From: Hyphomicrobiales bacterium
Lineage (GTDB): Bacteria; Pseudomonadota; Alphaproteobacteria; Rhizobiales; Xanthobacteraceae
DNA: 64,000 bases
Assembly (NCBI GenBank): GCA_021730985.1
Contig: JAKFYI010000027.1
Span: forward strand, 1-64,000
Direction of reading: 5' to 3'
Shown one piece after another: positions 8,854-16,504 of this stretch (its first letter is position 1; every line of letters starts with the position of its first letter). Made by a program: the position numbers and the translations under genes. Below the pieces are notes generated by a model. The model did no database searches. It was given only the letters and a program-made list of their open reading frames with translations, and was not told where the DNA came from.

Positions 8854-9216
8854 TTAGGGTTTGAACGCCAGTCCAAGGCGCTCCGCAACCGCACGCAAGC
8901 GACGATCGAACGTCCACAGCGAAGCGGCGGCAGATGTCCGGGTCGAGGCTAGAAGGTGGGCGTCGATGTAGCCAATACCGGTCCCGTACAAATGGAAGCG
9001 CTCGACGAACTGCATCGTCTCCTCGTCCGTGGCGCAGACCGCGCGCGGCAGAAGATCAAAATCGGCCAACGCGCTGCGCCGGCGAAGATTTCCCATCGCC
9101 AATTCGCCAACCACAAAGGGGTGGCTCAGAACCTGCCCCGCCTGGAGCAGGTCCGTCAAATCCACGACCTCGCGGTCGATATGTTGAGCCCAAACCGCGG
9201 TATCGACCAGGATCAC
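8854..9216 (-). CDS. vapC: VapC-type PIN-domain toxin
   Basis: 120-residue PIN ribonuclease. Acidic residues of the Mg-binding site are visible: D4 in MILVDTAVWA, E in VVGELAMGN, D in IGYIDAHLLAS and D in LWTFDRRL. Such toxins cleave tRNA or rRNA when free of antitoxin. The start codon overlaps the end of the upstream antitoxin gene by 4 bp (ATGA), the standard coupled arrangement. GC content is a little lower than in neighbouring genes, consistent with mobility of such modules. RNA target unknown. Confidence 0.9.
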   Translation of the reverse strand: MILVDTAVWAQHIDREVVDLTDLLQAGQVLSHPFVVGELAMGNLRRRSALADFDLLPRAVCATDEETMQFVERFHLYGTGIGYIDAHLLASTRTSAAASLWTFDRRLRAVAERLGLAFKP

Positions 9217-9425
9217 CGGGACTTTGGCCGCCGCCGTGGAGCAGCCTTAAATCCCGGTTGGCTACCCCCCAACCGAGCGAGCCGACGCGCGGCTTCCCGT
9301 TGCACAAGAGCCGTCAACGCTTCATGAACAAGCGCGGACTTCTCCTGCACTCCCGTAAATTTCTGAGCCTTCTCCAGCAATTCGCTGTCGAGCGCGATGG
9401 TGGTGCGAACTTTTGGGGCGCCCAT
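9213..9425 (-). CDS. vapB: VapB-type antitoxin
   Basis: 70 residues: an N-terminal strand KVRTTIALDSELLEKAQKF followed by a helix, as in ribbon-helix-helix VapB antitoxins that bind their own operator, and a basic proline-containing C-terminus (GSQPGFKAAPRRRP) likely to dock into the PIN toxin. It is the first gene of the two-gene operon. The AT-rich stretch just upstream (9430-9480, AAATAGCATCATTTGATGCCGTT) holds an inverted CATCA/TGATG pair that may be the autoregulatory operator. Confidence 0.88.
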   Translation of the reverse strand: MGAPKVRTTIALDSELLEKAQKFTGVQEKSALVHEALTALVQREAARRLARLGGSQPGFKAAPRRRPKSR

Positions 9426-9487
9426 GTCGATTTTCTCCAGGCACGAAAAATAGCATCATTTGATGCCGTTTTCAATGCCTAGCGGAC

Positions 9488-10444
9488 CTACAGCTTGATC
9501 CGCAGCAGGTGCGCGATTTCGCCGACGATGCCGCGGCGGAACAGCAGCACGCAGGCAACGAACACGACGCCCTGGATGACCGTGACCCACTGCCCGACCT
9601 GGGCCAGGTAGTTCTGCATCGCGATGATGACGAACGCGCCGGCCACCGGCCCGAACACCGTGCCGAGCCCGCCGACCAGCGCCATCAGCACCACCTCGCC
9701 CGACATCGGCCAGTTCACGTCGGTCAGCGAGGCAATCTGCAGCACGATCGCCTTGGTGCCGCCCGCCAGGCCCGCGATCGTCGCCGACAGCACGAAGGCC
9801 ACCAGCTTGTAGCGCTCGGTCTTGTAGCCAAGCGAGATCGCGCGCGCCTCGTTCTCACGGATCGCCTTGAGCACTTCACCGAACGGCGAGTTGATGACGC
9901 GATAGATCAGCAGGAAGCCCGCGAGGAAGATCACCACCACGGTGATGTACATGTTGGTCTGGTTCGACAGATCGATCAGGCCGAACAGCCGGCCGCGCGG
10001 CACCGCCTGGATGCCGTCCTCGCCGCCGGTGAACGGCGCGCGCACCGCGACGAGAAACATCATCTGCGCCAGGGCGAGCGTGATCATCGCGAAGTAGATG
10101 CCTTGGCGGCGGATCGCCAGCGCGCCCGCGATCAACCCGAATACGGCGGCGGTGGCGACCCCGGTCAGGATCGCGAGTTCCGGCGGCAGGCCCCACGCCT
10201 TGGCGGAGTACGCGGTGAGATAGCTGGCCCAGCCGAAATACAGCGCATGGCCGAACGAGAGCAGCCCGACAAAGCCGATCAGCAGGTTGAACGCGCAGGC
10301 GAACAGCGCAAAGCACAGCGCCTTCATCAGGAACACCGGATAGATGAAGGCCGGCGCAATCGCGAGACAGACAACCATCAAAATGAACGCAATCGCTTCG
10401 CTGCGGGAGGTCTTGGCTTGGGCGCCGGCTGTGAGGTCAGTCAT
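9488..10444 (-). CDS. livM: Branched-chain amino acid-type ABC permease LivM
   Basis: 318 residues, all membrane: about nine helices, with the family loop FGHALYFGWASYLTAY near residue 65 and the EAA-like loop NEARAISLGYKTERYKL facing the ATPase. It is the second permease of a HAAT-family importer and ends the five-gene operon livG-F-K-H-M. It starts 9 bp after livH. The substrate may be branched-chain amino acids but could be another carboxylate or amide, since HAAT systems have broad specificity. Confidence 0.9.
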   Translation of the reverse strand: MTDLTAGAQAKTSRSEAIAFILMVVCLAIAPAFIYPVFLMKALCFALFACAFNLLIGFVGLLSFGHALYFGWASYLTAYSAKAWGLPPELAILTGVATAAVFGLIAGALAIRRQGIYFAMITLALAQMMFLVAVRAPFTGGEDGIQAVPRGRLFGLIDLSNQTNMYITVVVIFLAGFLLIYRVINSPFGEVLKAIRENEARAISLGYKTERYKLVAFVLSATIAGLAGGTKAIVLQIASLTDVNWPMSGEVVLMALVGGLGTVFGPVAGAFVIIAMQNYLAQVGQWVTVIQGVVFVACVLLFRRGIVGEIAHLLRIKL

Positions 10445-10453
10445 GGTTCTGCC

Positions 10454-11365
10454 TCACGTCCGCCGTCCGAACAGGCCTGCCGGACGAACCAGCAGGACGA
10501 TCGCCATGATGATGAAGATGACTGTGTTGGACCATTCGGGCAGAAACACCTTGGTCAGCCCCTCGATCACGCCGAGACCGAACCCTGTGACGATGGCGCC
10601 CATGATCGAGCCCATACCGCCGATCACCACCACCGCGAAAACCACGATGATCAACTCGGCGCCCATCTGCGGGCTGACGTTGTAGATCGGCGCCGCCATC
10701 ACGCCGGCAAACGCCGCGAGAGCGACGCCGAAGCCGTAGGTCAGCGTGATCATGCGCGGCACGTTGACGCCGAAGGCGCTGACCAGCGCGGGATTCTCGG
10801 TGGCGGCGCGCAGATACGAGCCGAGCTTGGTGCGTTCGATGATGAACCAGGTGCCGAGGCAGACCGTCAGCGACGCGACGATCACCCAGGCGCGGTAGTT
10901 CGGCAGGAACATGAAGCCGAGGTTCTGCCCGCCGGTCAGTGCCTCGGGCATCTGGTACGGCAAGCCGGACGAGCCGAACTGATTGCGGAACATGCCCTCG
11001 ATGATGAGGGCGACGCCGAACGTCAGCAGCAGTCCGTAGAGATGGTCGAGCTTATAGAGCCATTGCAGGAACAGCCGCTCCATCGCGACGCCGATTGCGC
11101 CGACGATGATCGGCGCGAAGATCAGCGCCATCCAGTAGTTCAAGCCGAGATGCTGCAGCAGGAGATAGGCGACGAACGCGCCCATCATGTACTGCGCGCC
11201 ATGCGAAAAATTGATGATGTTGAGCATGCCGAAGATCACGGCAAGCCCCAGGCTGAGCAGCGCGTAGAACGAGCCGTTGATCAGCCCGATCAGGAGCTGA
11301 CTGAACAGCGCCATCGAAGGGATGCAGCGCCCGCCCAGGAATTCGGGAATGCAAAGCTCGAACAT
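10454..11365 (-). CDS. livH: Branched-chain amino acid-type ABC permease LivH
   Basis: 303 residues with eight or more helices. Signature segments are INGSFYALLSLGLAVIFGM and NFSHGAQYMMGAF at the N-terminus and NPALVSAFGVNV (EAA-type loop). The start at 11365 has a GGGAG box about ten bases upstream and adds MFELCIPEFLGGRCIP. A start at 11314 (MALFSQLL) is an alternative that matches shorter LivH proteins. It pairs with LivM to form the membrane channel. The 84 bp gap from livK contains two hairpins that may lower permease expression relative to the binding protein. Confidence 0.9.
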   Translation of the reverse strand: MFELCIPEFLGGRCIPSMALFSQLLIGLINGSFYALLSLGLAVIFGMLNIINFSHGAQYMMGAFVAYLLLQHLGLNYWMALIFAPIIVGAIGVAMERLFLQWLYKLDHLYGLLLTFGVALIIEGMFRNQFGSSGLPYQMPEALTGGQNLGFMFLPNYRAWVIVASLTVCLGTWFIIERTKLGSYLRAATENPALVSAFGVNVPRMITLTYGFGVALAAFAGVMAAPIYNVSPQMGAELIIVVFAVVVIGGMGSIMGAIVTGFGLGVIEGLTKVFLPEWSNTVIFIIMAIVLLVRPAGLFGRRT

Positions 11366-11383
11366 TACGCACCGATCTCCCGC

Positions 11384-11435
11384 CTCGCCGCGCCCAACGC
11401 GGCGAGCGGCCTCTCCCCGCCAAGGCGGGGAGAGG
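11384..11435 (-). promoter_or_regulatory. Two back-to-back hairpins between livK and livH
   Basis: Two GC-rich inverted repeats lie in the 84 bp livK-livH gap: 11384-11406 (arms CTCGCCGCG / CGCGGCGAG) and 11410-11435 (arms CCTCTCCCCGCC / GGCGGGGAGAGG, 12 bp stem). No T-run follows on the minus strand, so these look like mRNA-stabilising or processing structures that would raise periplasmic receptor levels over permeases. The second arm type also occurs at 22861-22990. Confidence 0.5.
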
Positions 11436-11449
11436 CGCGCCGTTTATCG

Positions 11450-12661
11450 TCAGCTCTTGGCGAGCGGGCAGTTGCCGTCCTTCAGCGGGCGGAACGCTTC
11501 CGCCGCCGGGATGGTCGCCCGCAGGTGATAGAAGTCGCCCGGATACTTCGATTCCGCGGGCTTCTTCACCTCGAGCAGAAACACGTCGTGGACCTTGCGG
11601 CCGTCGGCGCGGATCGTGCCCTTGCCGAACAGCGGATCGTCGGTCGGGATCGACTTCATGCGCTCGACCACCGCCTTGCCGTCGGCTGCGCTCTTCTCGG
11701 CGACAACCGCCTTGAGATAGTGCGTCACGCCGGCATAGACGCCGGCCTGCACCATGGTCGGGAACTTGCCCGCCGCGGCGCGTTCGGCCTGCCAGCGCTT
11801 GGTCCAGGCGCGGTTGGTGTCGTTGAGATCCCAGTACCAGCTCTCGGTCAGGGTCAGGCCCTGGGCGGTGTTGAGCCCGAGCGCGTTGACGTCGGATGCG
11901 AACACCAGCAGGCCCGCGAACTTCTGGCCGCCCTTGACGATGCCGAACTCGGCGCCGGCCTTGATCGAGTTGATGGTGTCGCCGCCGGCGTTGGCGAGGC
12001 CGATGATCTTGGCCTTGGACGCCTGCGCCTGCAGCAGGAACGACGAGAAGTCGTTGGTGTTGAGCGGATGGCGCACCCGGCCGACCACCTTGCCGCCGTT
12101 CGCCTCGACGGCGGCGCTGGTGTCGCGATCCAGCGCATGACCGAACGCATAGTCGGCGGTGAGGAAGAACCAAGTGTCGCCGCCGGTCTTCACCAGCGCC
12201 TTGCCGGTGCCGTTGGCCAGCATCCAGGTGTCATAGGTCCAGTGAACGGTGTTGGCGTTGCACTTGCCGCCGGTGAGGTCCGACGCAGCAGCGCCCGAGA
12301 CGATAAACGTCTTGTTCTTGCTGCGCGCGATCTCGCTGACCGCGAACGCGACGCCCGAGTTCGGCACGTCGATCACCAGGTCGACCTTCTCGACGTCGAA
12401 CCACTGATTGACGACGCTCGAGCCGACGTCGGCCTTGTTCTGGTGATCCGCGCTGAGCAGATCGACCTTCACGTTCGGATTGGCCTTGGTGAAGTCCGCG
12501 ATCGCAAGCTTGGCGGCGGCGGTCGAACCCGGACCGCCGATGTCGGCGTAGAGGCTCGACATGTCGCTCATCACGCCGATCTTGACCGTGACCTGCTGTG
12601 CCTGCGCGGTGCCGCACATCAACATGGCCGAAAACGCGGCCAGACTCATAAGACGTTTCAT
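11450..12661 (-). CDS. ABC transporter substrate-binding protein (LivK/HAAT type)
   Basis: 403 residues with a signal peptide (MKRLMSLAAFSAMLMCGTAQAQQ), then a type I periplasmic binding fold (Peripla_BP_6): VTVKIGVMSDMSSLYADIGG at the start, the hinge segment DTWFFLTADYAFGHALDRD and QAGVYAGVTHYLKAV. It delivers the ligand to LivHM. Its sequence resembles the amide/branched-chain receptors common in Hyphomicrobiales rather than strict LivK of enterobacteria, so no ligand is claimed. It lies 40 bp after livF and 84 bp before livH, inside the operon. Confidence 0.88.
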   Translation of the reverse strand: MKRLMSLAAFSAMLMCGTAQAQQVTVKIGVMSDMSSLYADIGGPGSTAAAKLAIADFTKANPNVKVDLLSADHQNKADVGSSVVNQWFDVEKVDLVIDVPNSGVAFAVSEIARSKNKTFIVSGAAASDLTGGKCNANTVHWTYDTWMLANGTGKALVKTGGDTWFFLTADYAFGHALDRDTSAAVEANGGKVVGRVRHPLNTNDFSSFLLQAQASKAKIIGLANAGGDTINSIKAGAEFGIVKGGQKFAGLLVFASDVNALGLNTAQGLTLTESWYWDLNDTNRAWTKRWQAERAAAGKFPTMVQAGVYAGVTHYLKAVVAEKSAADGKAVVERMKSIPTDDPLFGKGTIRADGRKVHDVFLLEVKKPAESKYPGDFYHLRATIPAAEAFRPLKDGNCPLAKS

Positions 12662-12701
12662 TCCCTGCTCCTTTGGTTGCGCCCTTCGGCACTCATTGAA
12701 A

Positions 12702-13418
12702 TCAGACTCCGAGATACTCGTGCAGCGTTTCCAGTTTTGCGTCCAGTTCGGCGGTGACGAAGCTTTCGACCACCCGGCCGTGCTCCATCACATAGTACCG
12801 GTCCGCGACCGTCGAGGCGAACCGGAAGTTCTGTTCCACCAGAAGGATCGTGAAGCCCTGCTGCTTTAATGTGCGGATGGTCTTGCCGATCTGCTGGATG
12901 ATAACCGGCGCCAATCCTTCGGTCGGCTCGTCGAGCAGCAACAGCCTGGCTCCAGTGCGCAGAATCCGTGCAATGGCCAGCATCTGCTGCTCGCCGCCGG
13001 ACAGCTTGGTGCCCTGGCTGGAACCGAGCCGCTCCTTGAGATTGGGGAACAGCTCGAAAATGCGCTCAAGGCTCAGGCCCCCGCTCCTCACCTGCGGCGG
13101 CAGCATGAGATTCTCCTCGACCGTGAGGCTCGCGAAGATGCCGCGCTCCTCGGGACAGAACGCGATGCCCGCGCGCGCGATCTCGTTCGACGGCGTGCCG
13201 ATCAGGTCGCGGCCCTCGAACCGCACCGCGCCGCTGCGGCGGCCGACCATGCCCATGATCGATTTGAGCGTCGTGGTCTTGCCGGCGCCGTTGCGGCCGA
13301 GCAGCGTGACCACTTCACCCTCGTGCACGTTGAAGTTCACGCCGTGCAGGATGTGGGACTCGCCGTACCAAGCCTCCAGGCCGGAGACATCGAGCAATGG
13401 GGTGCGCGTATCAAGCAT
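12702..13418 (-). CDS. livF: Branched-chain amino acid-type ABC ATPase LivF
   Basis: 238 residues with Walker A GRNGAGKTTT, Q-loop region, signature LSGGEQQMLAIARIL, Walker B LLLLDEPTEGLAP and switch His replaced by the usual LivF-type VEQN (LLVEQNFRFA). Cytoplasmic ATPase driving LivHM. Its start overlaps the livG end by 8 bp, indicating translational coupling. Confidence 0.93.
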   Translation of the reverse strand: MLDTRTPLLDVSGLEAWYGESHILHGVNFNVHEGEVVTLLGRNGAGKTTTLKSIMGMVGRRSGAVRFEGRDLIGTPSNEIARAGIAFCPEERGIFASLTVEENLMLPPQVRSGGLSLERIFELFPNLKERLGSSQGTKLSGGEQQMLAIARILRTGARLLLLDEPTEGLAPVIIQQIGKTIRTLKQQGFTILLVEQNFRFASTVADRYYVMEHGRVVESFVTAELDAKLETLHEYLGV

Positions 13419-14163
13419 GCCCCGTCCCCATGTAAGCTTCGCGCACCTCGGGATTGTTCGACACGGTGTTGTAGTCGCCCTCCGCCAGCACGCGGCCGCG
13501 CGTCAGCACGGTGATGCGCTGGCACAGGTTCTCGACCACCGACAGATTGTGCTCGACCATCAGCACGGTTCGATCGGCCGCGACCGTCTTGATCAGCTTG
13601 GCGATGCGGTCGATGTCCTCGTGGCCCATGCCGGCGGTCGGCTCGTCGAGCAGCAGCATTTCAGGGTCGAGCGCGAGCGTGGTCGCAATCTCAAGCGCGC
13701 GCTTGCGCCCATACGGCAGTTCCACCGCGGTGATGTGAGCGACATCCGAGAGGCCGACGTCGGCGATCAGCGACAGCGCGCGTTCGTTGAAGGCGTCGAG
13801 CACCGTCTTGCTGCGCCAGAAGTCGAACGAGCCGCCGCGCTTTCGCTGCAGCGCGATGCGCACGTTCTCGATCACGCTGAGATGCGGGAACACCGCCGAA
13901 ATCTGGAACGAACGCACCACGCCGAGCCGCGCCACGTCGGCCGGCGCCAGACGCGTGATGTCCTGCCCCTTGTAGAGGATGCGGCCGCGGGTCGGCTGCA
14001 GGAACTTGGTGAGCAGATTGAAGCAGGTGGTCTTGCCCGCGCCGTTCGGCCCGATCAGCGCATGGATGGTGCCGCGCTCGACGCGCAAGCTGACCCCGTT
14101 CACGGCAACGAAGCCCGCGAACTCTTTGGTCAGATCCTCGGTTTCGAGGATGTACTCACTCAT
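13411..14163 (-). CDS. livG: Branched-chain amino acid-type ABC ATPase LivG
   Basis: 250 residues, first gene of the operon. Walker A GPNGAGKTTC, the LivG-specific insertion after it, signature LPYGRKRALEIATTLA and Walker B LLLDEPTAGM followed by VEHNLSVV. With LivF it forms the ATPase heterodimer. The promoter must lie in the 75 bp between 14164 and the end of RNA unit B (14239), or transcription reads in past that unit's terminator. Confidence 0.93.
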   Translation of the reverse strand: MSEYILETEDLTKEFAGFVAVNGVSLRVERGTIHALIGPNGAGKTTCFNLLTKFLQPTRGRILYKGQDITRLAPADVARLGVVRSFQISAVFPHLSVIENVRIALQRKRGGSFDFWRSKTVLDAFNERALSLIADVGLSDVAHITAVELPYGRKRALEIATTLALDPEMLLLDEPTAGMGHEDIDRIAKLIKTVAADRTVLMVEHNLSVVENLCQRITVLTRGRVLAEGDYNTVSNNPEVREAYMGTGHA

Positions 14164-14238
14164 ACCCGGGGCACCCTATTCCACGGCATTTAGAAGGGCA
14201 TCGGCGCGGGCGTCCATCCTTCTTTTGAGCCGGTTTGG

Positions 14239-14275
14239 AAAAACAAACCCGCCCGGACGATGGCGTCCGGGCGGG
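14239..14275 (-). terminator. Intrinsic terminator of RNA unit B
   Basis: On the minus strand a 12 bp stem CCCGCCCGGACG / CGTCCGGGCGGG with a CCAT tetraloop is followed directly by TTTGTTTTT. This is a textbook Rho-independent terminator oriented toward livG. Confidence 0.85.
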
Positions 14276-14370
14276 CCGTTGAGACCGGCGCGAGGGGAAG
14301 GCGGGGCGTGCGCACCGATCACAGGGGCTGGGGTTCGATCTCCCGATTGCGCTGCGGGCTATCGCCCGGT
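14239..14370 (-). ncRNA. Putative structured small RNA, unit B of a tandem pair
   Basis: Minus-strand unit of about 130 nt. In transcript order it has a 5' hairpin (14355-14368, arms CGGGC/GCCCG), an unpaired conserved box (ATCGGGAGA, then ACCCCAGCCCCTG), a second hairpin (14283-14320) whose loop carries CGCCCCGCCTTCCCC, and a strong intrinsic terminator (14248-14275). It is paralogous to unit A just upstream: the loop and box are the same, but the stems differ by paired changes. The CU-rich loop could bind ribosome-binding sites, as in anti-SD small RNAs of the Hyphomicrobiales. No open reading frame fits. Transcript ends are estimated from the promoter-like motif and terminator. Function and targets are inference. 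Confidence 0.7.
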
Positions 14371-14375
14371 TGCTG

Positions 14376-14406
14376 ATTGGTCGCGGCCCCGCGGAAAAGG
14401 TTCAAA
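14376..14406 (-). promoter_or_regulatory. Putative ECF-type promoter of RNA unit B
   Basis: Minus-strand TTTGAACC, then 15 bases, then CGACCAAT. The same pair with the same spacing precedes unit A, and TTTGAACC with a 16-base spacer and CGTCTAA precedes the sigma gene. It ends 8 bp before the 5' hairpin of the RNA, a suitable distance for a transcription start. Control by the linked ECF sigma factor is inferred. Confidence 0.5.
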
Positions 14407-14416
14407 ACCGCCTCAT

Positions 14417-14453
14417 ACAAAGGAAGACCCGCCCGGAGGGGACCGGGCGGGTC
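14417..14453 (-). terminator. Intrinsic terminator of RNA unit A
   Basis: Minus-strand 11 bp stem GACCCGCCCGG / CCGGGCGGGTC with a TCCCCT loop, followed by TTCCTTTGT. The tail is less uniform than that of unit B, so some read-through into unit B is possible. It would also end transcripts coming from the subtilase gene. Confidence 0.75.
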
Positions 14454-14542
14454 AAGCAAATCGGCGTTGGGGAAGGCGGGGCGGAAACGCCGATCGCAGG
14501 GGCTGGGGTGTTCTCCCGAATGGCGAAGGCCGGATGGCCCTG
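14417..14542 (-). ncRNA. Putative structured small RNA, unit A of a tandem pair
   Basis: Minus-strand unit of about 125 nt with the same layout as unit B. It has a 5' hairpin (14527-14540, loop ATCC), the conserved box ATTCGGGAGA...ACCCCAGCCCCTG, a CU-rich hairpin (14460-14494, stem ATCGGCGTT/AACGCCGAT around CGCCCCGCCTTCCCC) and a terminator (14426-14453). It begins about 90 bp after the subtilase stop codon, so it could be a free RNA from its own promoter or a fragment of the subtilase mRNA 3' end. Conservation of loop and box between units while both 5' and CU-loop stems change but still pair argues for an RNA-level function. Confidence 0.7.
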
Positions 14543-14548
14543 ATGCCC

Positions 14549-14579
14549 ATTGGTCGTGCGGGACAGGAAAAGGTTCAAA
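14549..14579 (-). promoter_or_regulatory. Putative ECF-type promoter of RNA unit A
   Basis: Minus-strand TTTGAACC, 15 bases, CGACCAAT, identical in both boxes and spacing to the element before unit B. The spacers are both C-rich but otherwise differ, which is what promoter constraint would leave. The element lies 54 bp downstream of the subtilase stop codon. Confidence 0.5.
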
Positions 14580-14633
14580 CGGCCGCGAGCGATTTTTGGC
14601 GGCTCCGATCGTCCCAACAGAAACGATTGCCTG

Positions 14634-16433
14634 TCAGCGCGCCGACGGCCCCGGCGCGTTCGCGGGGGCCGCCACGGCGCGTGACTCGATCGCCAGCAGC
14701 GCGCCGTAGGCGTCGGCGAGCCCCGCGCCGAACTGGTCGTCGCGGCCGGCCGGCCCCAAGTCCTTTGCGGTCGCCAGCAGGATCCGCCGCACCGCGTCCG
14801 GGCTGAGCGAAGGCTGCCGCTCCAGGATCAGCGCCACCACGCCACTGACGTGGGCTGCGGCCACCGAGGTGCCGGAGGTCAGGTCGTAGTTCGGGCCGGG
14901 AACCGCCACCAGAATATCGACGCCGGGCGCCGCCACCGCGATGTGATTGCCACGATTTGATGCCGCGAACAGCCGGTCGTTGGCGTCGGTCGCCGACACC
15001 GCGATCACGTTCGGATCGGCGGCGGGATATTGCGGCGGCGCCTTCGCGCCGAAATTTCCGGCGGCGGCAACCAGAACGATGCCGCGCGCGTGGGCGGCGG
15101 CCAGCGCGCGGGCAAATCCGGGATCGGCCGGGCCTGCGAAGCTCATGTTGATGATACGCGCGTTCTGACCCATCGCGTGGTCGATGCTCTTGAGGACCGC
15201 GAACGTGTTGGCCTCGACGCTGCCGCCCGATGCGCCGAATGCGCGGATCGCCAGGATGCGGGCGGCGGGCGCCACGCCGCTCAGCCGCGAACGCGCGGCG
15301 ATCGTGCCGGCCATCGCGGTGCCGTGGACGTGCGGCTTCTCCGTCTTTTGCAGCGCATCGAAGGTGCCCGCGATCACGCCGCGCAATTCCGGATGCGAGG
15401 CATCGATGCCGGAATCGATCACAGCGACCAGCACGTTGTTGCCGCGGGTCAGGCCGTGGGCCTCCTGCAGACGCAGTTTGGTGAGCGCGTACTGCGCCGG
15501 ATCGCCAAGCTGTGCCGGCAACGCGCCGGCCGCCGCGGCGGCAGGCACAGGCTGCGGCGTCGCGGGCTCGGGCGGCGTGAAGGTGGCCGCAGCGTCTGAT
15601 GCAGGCTGCGCCACAAGATAGAGATAGTTGGGCTGGCCCGCGCGCAGCGCCGTCTCGCCGCGCAAGCCCGCGAGCACGGCGCGAACCGGACGGCCATCGG
15701 CGATGCGGACGCGGAAATAAGTCGAGTTGGTGTTGGCGAGGCTGAGCTGATCGAGCCGCGCAAGCCGATGGCGCCGCGCCAGATCGGCGATCGCCTGAGC
15801 CGGGACGTTGCCGGCAAATTCCAGCACCACCTCATTCGGAATGAAACGCTGCTCGTTGGCCGGCGGAACATTGATGGCGGGACCGGCGAGCGGCGGGCCG
15901 CCCGCACCGGAGCCGCCCGATCCGCCGAACTGCGGAGGAGGAGGAGGCGCCGCAACCGCCGATCCGATCGCGACACCCGTGCCGATCGCGACACCGCTAC
16001 CGATGACGACGCCGGGTCCAACGATTGGACCGTAACCCGGCCTGTTGGGCCAACCGGGGCGCGGCGGGCGCACCCCGCCGTCGTGCGGAGGAACCCTCTC
16101 GCCGACCACAGGGCCGGTCGGCATTCGCGGCGGACGCCTTGTGCCACCGGCTTCCGGATGGGTTGGCTTGGTCGCGGCGGAGCGCTGCGGCAGGCCGGCA
16201 CGGCCCGGATATTTCGAACCGGCCGACGGCATCGTTGCCGCGCGTGGCATCCGGGACACGTTCGGCGCCGGCACGGCGCGCTGGGTGGCGAACCCTGCCC
16301 TGCCCGGCGCGTAGCCTTTACCGCGTCCGCCGAACTGCGCCGCGGCCTCAGCCGTGCTGACGACCGCAATCGCCGCAGCCATTGCTGCGAGCGAAAATCC
16401 GCGAACGAAATGAGCGCGTCGAACCAAGCGCAT
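14634..16433 (-). CDS. Secreted S8 family serine protease (subtilase)
   Basis: 599 residues. A signal peptide (MRLVRRAHFVRGFSLAAMAAAIAVV...AEAAAQ) is followed by about 180 residues of Gly/Pro-rich low-complexity sequence with VGPGVVIGSGVAIGTGVAIG-type repeats. A small inhibitor-like propeptide region (FIPNEVVLEFAGNVPAQAI) precedes a complete subtilisin domain: D340 in VIDSGID, H370 in HVHGTAM and S523 in SGTSVAAAH, with oxyanion Asn in AAAGNFG. The start at 16433 follows a GGAGG box. It lies 71 bp after the anti-sigma gene. It is either a target or a signal-processing member of the sigma regulon; nothing in the sequence decides which. Confidence 0.9.
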   Translation of the reverse strand: MRLVRRAHFVRGFSLAAMAAAIAVVSTAEAAAQFGGRGKGYAPGRAGFATQRAVPAPNVSRMPRAATMPSAGSKYPGRAGLPQRSAATKPTHPEAGGTRRPPRMPTGPVVGERVPPHDGGVRPPRPGWPNRPGYGPIVGPGVVIGSGVAIGTGVAIGSAVAAPPPPPQFGGSGGSGAGGPPLAGPAINVPPANEQRFIPNEVVLEFAGNVPAQAIADLARRHRLARLDQLSLANTNSTYFRVRIADGRPVRAVLAGLRGETALRAGQPNYLYLVAQPASDAAATFTPPEPATPQPVPAAAAAGALPAQLGDPAQYALTKLRLQEAHGLTRGNNVLVAVIDSGIDASHPELRGVIAGTFDALQKTEKPHVHGTAMAGTIAARSRLSGVAPAARILAIRAFGASGGSVEANTFAVLKSIDHAMGQNARIINMSFAGPADPGFARALAAAHARGIVLVAAAGNFGAKAPPQYPAADPNVIAVSATDANDRLFAASNRGNHIAVAAPGVDILVAVPGPNYDLTSGTSVAAAHVSGVVALILERQPSLSPDAVRRILLATAKDLGPAGRDDQFGAGLADAYGALLAIESRAVAAPANAPGPSAR

Positions 16434-16478
16434 GGCACCTGCCTCCGGAACGGAGCGCGATGAACGGTTTCGATCAAA

Positions 16479-16500
16479 CAGGCGCCGGATGCGGCGCCTG
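16479..16500 (-). terminator. Hairpin between the anti-sigma and subtilase genes
   Basis: Minus-strand stem CAGGCGCC / GGCGCCTG with GCATCC loop, then TTTGATC. It starts a few bases after the anti-sigma stop codon. The short T-run suggests a weak terminator or attenuator that reduces, but need not block, read-through to the subtilase. Confidence 0.5.
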
Positions 16501-16504
16501 CGAT

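Noticed and set aside
8854-9425. Defence island around VapBC
   Set aside because: Neighbours are metabolic or transport genes; the only nuclease (26069) is 17 kb away.
9509-12757. Very long plus-strand open frame opposite the liv operon
   Set aside because: Composed of His/Arg/Asp/Gln-rich low-complexity sequence, typical of antisense frames in GC-rich genes; no start signal and the minus-strand liv genes are clear.
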